From: JBEKDJ01 sp050014415
GTDB lineage: Bacteria > Desulfobacterota > BSN033 > UBA1163
Reading direction: 5' to 3'
Assembly (NCBI GenBank): GCA_050014415.1
Contig: JBEKDJ010000199.1
Location: 1 to 8,419, forward strand
DNA length: 8,419 nt
Both the position numbers and the translations under genes were made by a program. Below, piece after piece: positions 6,144 to 8,419 of the stretch. Each line of letters starts with the position of its first letter. Within the stretch, counting starts at the first letter, position 1. The notes under the pieces are model-generated. The model made no database searches, was not told where the DNA came from, and saw nothing but the letters and a program-made list of their open reading frames with translations.

Positions 6144-6272
6144 ATTTTAGATTTGCGATTTTGACGGCATTTAAAATGGGAATTTCAATCTAAAATCGGC
6201 AATCTAAAATCGAAAATGGGTAAGCTTAAGTTTTCCAATCTAAAATCGACAATCTAAAATCGAAAATCATAA
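6143..6272 (+). repeat. AT-rich heptad repeats (ATCTAAA / ATCGAAA) with an inverted copy, between kinase and regulator
   Basis: A 32-nt sequence at 6186-6217 recurs at 6236-6267 with one difference (G6199 against A6249). Each copy is made of 7-nt units: ATCTAAA, ATCGRCA, ATCTAAA, ATCGAAA. An inverted, diverged copy lies at 6143-6162, overlapping the last base of the kinase stop, so it can pair with either direct copy. The array fills the whole kinase-regulator gap except for the ribosome-binding site. The fold could act as an attenuator or mRNA processing point. It contains no recognisable gene. Confidence 0.8.
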
Positions 6273-6274
6273 GT

Positions 6275-6280
6275 GGGAGG
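6275..6280 (+). promoter_or_regulatory. Ribosome-binding site of the NarL-type regulator; decides ATG 6285
   Basis: GGGAGG lies 4 nt before ATG 6285. The longer in-frame start, GTG 6273, would place this purine run inside the coding sequence and has only repeat DNA upstream. The receiver domain begins directly after ATG 6285 (MTKIIIVDDH). Confidence 0.75.
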
Positions 6281-6284
6281 TCTC

Positions 6285-6917
6285 ATGACCAAAATCATTA
6301 TTGTTGACGACCATCCTATTGTGCGACAAGGCCTGAAGCAGGTCCTTTCGGAGGAGCCGGATATGGCAATGTTTGGGGAAGCACAGAATTCTCAGGAAGT
6401 GCTTGAGCTGATTCGCAAAGAGGATTGGGATATCGTCGTACTGGACATTACCATGCCGGGCAGAGGGGGATTGGATGTATTGAAGGAGATAAAACATGAA
6501 CGGCCAAAGGTTCCTGTCCTGATATTGAGTATCCATCCTGAAGATCAGTATGCAGTGCGAGCGTTGAAGGCAGGTGCCGCTGGCTATTTGACCAAAGAGA
6601 GCGCCCCTGAGGAGTTGGTCAGGGCGATCAGGAAGATACTTCGAGGGGGAAAGTATGTGAGTTCCACACTCGCCGAAAAAATGGCCTTTAATCTTGAGAT
6701 GGAGGCGGAAAAACCACTCCATGAGACTCTCTCCGATCGTGAGTACCAAGTGTTGCTGATGATCGCCTCAGGAAAAACGAGCAGCAGGATTGCCGAAGAG
6801 ATGGCGTTAAGTGTAAAAACGGTCAGCACCTACCGTGCGCGCATTCTGGAGAAGATGAAGATGAAGAGCAATGCGGATCTTACATACTACGTGATCAAGA
6901 ATAATCTAATCGATTAA
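6285..6917 (+). CDS. NarL/FixJ-family response regulator (REC + LuxR-type HTH)
   Basis: This 210-residue protein has the family's usual length. The receiver spans about 1-120: D8-D9 in IIIVDDHPIV, phospho-acceptor D54 in VVLDITMPG, S82 in LILSIH, and K104 in YLTKESAPEELV. After a linker, the LuxR/GerE helix-turn-helix covers about 147-207: LSDREYQVLLMIASGKTSS, then the recognition-helix segment SVKTVSTYRARILEKM. On phosphorylation it should bind DNA as a dimer and control transcription. It is the first gene after an HPK7-type kinase, the classical partner class for NarL-type regulators, so the two probably form one system. The 141-nt gap between them is repeat DNA. Its target genes cannot be read from the window. 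Confidence 0.95.
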   Translation: MTKIIIVDDHPIVRQGLKQVLSEEPDMAMFGEAQNSQEVLELIRKEDWDIVVLDITMPGRGGLDVLKEIKHERPKVPVLILSIHPEDQYAVRALKAGAAGYLTKESAPEELVRAIRKILRGGKYVSSTLAEKMAFNLEMEAEKPLHETLSDREYQVLLMIASGKTSSRIAEEMALSVKTVSTYRARILEKMKMKSNADLTYYVIKNNLID

Positions 6918-6920
6918 GCA

Positions 6921-6972
6921 TTCAAGGATTCGATCCCGCCAATGGCGGGACTAGACCCGTTGAACCCTTGAA
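6921..6972 (+). terminator. Nested hairpin after the NarL-type regulator
   Basis: The inner stem is perfect: TCCCGCC (6934-6940) and GGCGGGA (6944-6950) around AAT. An outer pair, TTCAAGG (6921-6927) and CCTTGAA (6966-6972), can close around it. It begins 4 nt after the stop codon. No T-tract follows on this strand, so it may be a factor-assisted terminator or an mRNA-stabilising structure. Confidence 0.5.
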
Positions 6973-7063
6973 AAGCTCCCACTGTATAGGTTTGGAGACC
7001 TTTTAAAATGTTTTTATGCAGTTGTTATTCATGACGACGTAATTATTTGCGCATACGTTACGA

Positions 7064-7115
7064 CACCCTTCGACAAGCTCAGGGTGACCGGTCATGGTGA
7101 GCCTGTCGAACCATG
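7064..7115 (+). repeat. Two-lobed palindromic intergenic repeat (TTCGACAAGCTCA / TGAGCCTGTCGAA type)
   Basis: CACCCT (7064-7069) pairs with AGGGTG (7081-7086), and CATGGT (7093-7098) pairs with ACCATG (7110-7115). In addition the loop halves TTCGACAAGCTCA and TGAGCCTGTCGAA are complementary at 12 of 13 positions, so the whole unit can form two hairpins or one long stem. Sequences with this TTCGACA...TGTCGAA core are widespread dispersed repeats in many bacterial genomes. It is probably a non-autonomous mobile repeat of REP/MITE type, but no transposase partner is visible here. Confidence 0.75.
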
Positions 7116-7141
7116 TTCCTGGTATTCTCTCGGCAATGATA

Positions 7142-7163
7142 GTCATTCATAATTATTTATGAC
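7142..7163. other. Imperfect 22-bp AT-rich palindrome, operator-like
   Basis: GTCAT at 7142-7146 and ATGAC at 7159-7163 frame an ATAATTAT core; 9 of 11 positions are symmetric. A related half (CATGAC next to AATTATTT) occurs at 7030-7049. The size and symmetry suit a dimeric regulator site, but AT-rich palindromes also arise by chance. Confidence 0.3.
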
Positions 7164-7202
7164 GCTGTGTATAGCTTAAGGATTACTAATCACTGACTCC
7201 TT

Positions 7203-7272
7203 TTCTCCGCCTTCTGCATTCTGCCTTCTACCTTGTGCCTAATACCTACTGCCTACTGCCTTCTTCTTCAAC
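7203..7272 (+). repeat. Heptanucleotide repeat array, consensus CCTWCTG
   Basis: From 7210 the sequence reads in phase as CCTTCTG, CATTCTG, CCTTCTA, CCTTGTG, CCTAATA, then CCTACTG twice and CCTTCTT, with degenerate units on each side. It is a third array with a 7-nt period in the window but with an unrelated consensus. Confidence 0.85.
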
Positions 7273-7359
7273 CCTTTCCTCCGTAGGGAAAATACCGACA
7301 GAAGAGTGAACCAAAATCCTACAAAAAAAAGGGAAATTCGCTGATATCTTTGCAATCAA

Positions 7360-7389
7360 TTGAGGCCTAGATTAGCTTGGATGTATAGT
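7360..7389 (+). promoter_or_regulatory. Possible sigma-70-type promoter for the downstream regulator pair
   Basis: TTGAGG (7360-7365) and TATAGT (7384-7389) match the -35 and -10 consensus at 4 of 6 and 5 of 6 positions, with an 18-nt spacer. Transcription would begin near 7396, leaving a leader of about 180 nt before GTG 7577. It is placed sensibly for the 7577-8419 pair but is only a motif match. Confidence 0.4.
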
Positions 7390-7565
7390 TTCGTCATGTC
7401 TTCTGTACTGAAGAAGGCAGGGGAATGTGCAGGAAAAAACCGGCAGAAAAGTCCCCATGGATCCTATTGAAGCATCAGAATCTCACCGGCTGTCCAACAA
7501 TGCCTTTAAACCTTATTTTATTCAGGCACCAAGAGATGGAGGGATTGAACCATCGAACGGGGGAA

Positions 7566-7572
7566 AAGGAGG
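7566..7572 (+). promoter_or_regulatory. Ribosome-binding site that decides GTG 7577
   Basis: AAGGAGG, a full consensus, lies 4 nt before GTG 7577, the same arrangement as at 984-990. This argues against the longer frame from GTG 7427, whose upstream AGGGGAAT is a weaker match. Confidence 0.7.
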
Positions 7573-7576
7573 AGTT

Positions 7577-7945
7577 GTGAAAATATTCCTTGTTGATGAT
7601 TCAGAGGTTGTTATTGAACGCTTAAAAACAATACTTTCTGAGATCGAAGAGGTCAAGGTCATTGGGCAAGCCAATAACCCTTTTGATGCCATCAACGGCA
7701 TCCGAGAACTGCATCCGGATGCAGTCATATTAGACCTTCAGATGCCAGGGGGAAGTGGCATTGGGGTTCTATTAAGTATCAAGCAACATCATTCGGCCCC
7801 AACAGTCCTGGTTCTGACAAATTATCCCTACCCCCAATACCGAAAGAAGTGTTTGGAAGCCGGGGCGGATTTCTTTTTTGACAAATCGACTGAATTTGAG
7901 AGAATCCCTGAGGTTTTAAAAGAGTTGATTCAGAATTCTAAGTGA
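7577..7945 (+). CDS. REC-only response regulator (CheY-like)
   Basis: This 122-residue protein is a single receiver domain: D7-D8 in IFLVDDSEVV, phospho-acceptor D53 in AVILDLQMPGGSG, T81 in VLVLTNYPYPQY, and K103 in FFFDKSTEFERIPEVL. The FFDKSTEFE ending is typical of receivers close to the NarL group that lack a DNA-binding domain. The frame stays open upstream to GTG 7427 (50 extra codons), but that stretch resembles no receiver extension and the strong ribosome-binding site is at 7566-7572, so GTG 7577 is chosen. The next regulator starts 30 nt after its stop, so the two are probably co-transcribed. With no output domain it may act as a phosphate sink or adaptor for a kinase here or beyond the window. 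Confidence 0.88.
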   Translation: MKIFLVDDSEVVIERLKTILSEIEEVKVIGQANNPFDAINGIRELHPDAVILDLQMPGGSGIGVLLSIKQHHSAPTVLVLTNYPYPQYRKKCLEAGADFFFDKSTEFERIPEVLKELIQNSK

Positions 7946-7975
7946 AAGGGAAAATGGCAGATAGGGGGGGAGAGA

Positions 7976-8419
7976 ATGGTTGCTACCAATGAAGTTGAAA
8001 TCCTTTTGGTCGAGGACAACCCGGACGATGTCCAGCTCACACTCAGGGAATTGAGAAGACACCATCTCGCAAACAAAATACAGGTAGTTGGAGATGGAGC
8101 GGAAGCGTTGGATTTCATTTTTCCCAACAGCCCTGGTGCTGAACGAGAGAACAGTCATCAACCGAAAGTGGTACTCCTTGATTTGAAGCTTCCTAAAGTG
8201 GACGGTCTTGAGGTTCTCCATAAATTGAAATCTGATGAAAGAACGAAATCGATTCGGGTCGTGGTTCTGACCTCTTCAAAAGAAGAACTGGACCTAGTGA
8301 AGAGCTACAGACTCGGGGTGAACAGTTACATGGTCAAGCCATTAGATTTCGACAAGTTTAACAATATCGTTTCAGAGTTGGGTTTCTATTGGATCCTGTT
8401 GAATCGATCACCACACTGA
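7976..8419 (+). CDS. Rcp1-like single-domain response regulator
   Basis: This 147-residue receiver protein is complete; its TGA is the last codon of the window. Key residues are E13-D14 in LLVEDNPDDVQL, phospho-acceptor D69 in VLLDLKLPKVDG, T99 in VVLTSS, and K121 in SYMVKPLDFDKF. The C-terminal extension LGFYWILLNRSPH is the Rcp1-family hallmark. It is a diverged paralogue of the 995-1426 protein, sharing NSY(I/M)VKP(V/L)DF and the YWI..N tail. The ribosome-binding region is a G7 run followed by AGAGA directly before the ATG, which is unusual. By analogy with 995-1545, a hybrid PAS kinase could follow outside the window. Confidence 0.93.
   Translation: MVATNEVEILLVEDNPDDVQLTLRELRRHHLANKIQVVGDGAEALDFIFPNSPGAERENSHQPKVVLLDLKLPKVDGLEVLHKLKSDERTKSIRVVVLTSSKEELDLVKSYRLGVNSYMVKPLDFDKFNNIVSELGFYWILLNRSPH

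Larger units (their letters stand above)
6918..7576 (+). other. Gene-poor interval with palindromes, heptad repeats and a possible promoter
   Basis: I see no convincing gene on either strand. From left to right the interval holds a nested hairpin (6921-6972), a two-lobed palindromic repeat (7064-7115), an operator-like AT-rich palindrome (7142-7163), a CCTWCTG heptad array (7203-7272), a promoter-like pair (7360-7389), and an in-frame leader (7427-7576) upstream of the chosen start of the next gene. The dispersed-repeat content suggests old insertions between two signalling units. The segment 6973-7063 shows nothing further. Confidence 0.6.

Noticed and set aside
6143..6272. CRISPR array
   Set aside because: There are only two direct copies plus one inverted, with internal 7-nt units, a short A/T-rich spacer and no cas genes.
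6924..6945. GGATTCGATCCCGCC looks like a tRNA T-arm or an attachment site
   Set aside because: The arms around TTCGATC do not pair as a 5-bp T-stem, and no other tRNA parts are present. It is part of a nested hairpin.

Overview
This window looks like chromosomal DNA of an uncultured, probably anaerobic or microaerophilic environmental bacterium of medium GC content. The style fits Desulfobacterota, Nitrospirota, Methylomirabilota or similar: a many-PAS soluble histidine kinase, Rcp1-like single-domain response regulators, a stand-alone S23-type four-helix-bundle gene, an IS200-like element, and intergenic heptanucleotide arrays. The taxonomic guess is an inference from gene style and repeats and is weak.

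Left region (1-~980) is layered mobile DNA. It opens with the last codons of an IS200/IS605-type transposase and a perfect 9-bp hairpin just after its stop. A 7-bp-period repeat array follows and runs into the ribosome-binding site and start of a four-helix-bundle (S23/23S rRNA intervening-sequence protein family) gene. That gene is split by a compact insert of about 267 bp encoding a GIY-YIG endonuclease, bounded by a 16-nt direct repeat (15/16 identical). Removing 370-636 restores an uninterrupted 127-codon S23 gene, so the insertion is clean, multiple-of-three in length and has at most 1 nt of target duplication. More heptad repeats lie on the far side of the S23 gene.

The remainder (995-8419) is a two-component signalling cluster, all on the + strand. 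It runs: an Rcp1-like single-domain response regulator (995-1426) with a strong hairpin at its stop; a 1532-residue soluble hybrid kinase (REC, 4 PAS, GAF, 4 PAS, HisKA_3, HATPase); a NarL/FixJ-type REC-LuxR regulator (6285-6917); a gap of about 660 bp filled with palindromes and heptad repeats; a short REC-only protein (GTG start at 7577); and a second Rcp1-like regulator (7976-8419) whose stop codon is the last base of the window. There are five REC domains for one transmitter. The kinase is of the NarX/DegS (HPK7) type, so the adjacent NarL-type protein is its most likely output. The Rcp1-like proteins and the N-terminal REC of the kinase suggest side branches or a relay. The final Rcp1-like gene may precede another REC-PAS kinase outside the window.

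The strongest candidate for something new is the minimal GIY-YIG insert in the S23 gene. Also worth attention are the three unrelated intergenic arrays that share a 7-nt period, and the G-rich, G-quadruplex-capable REC segment of the kinase, whose base composition differs sharply from the PAS region after it.
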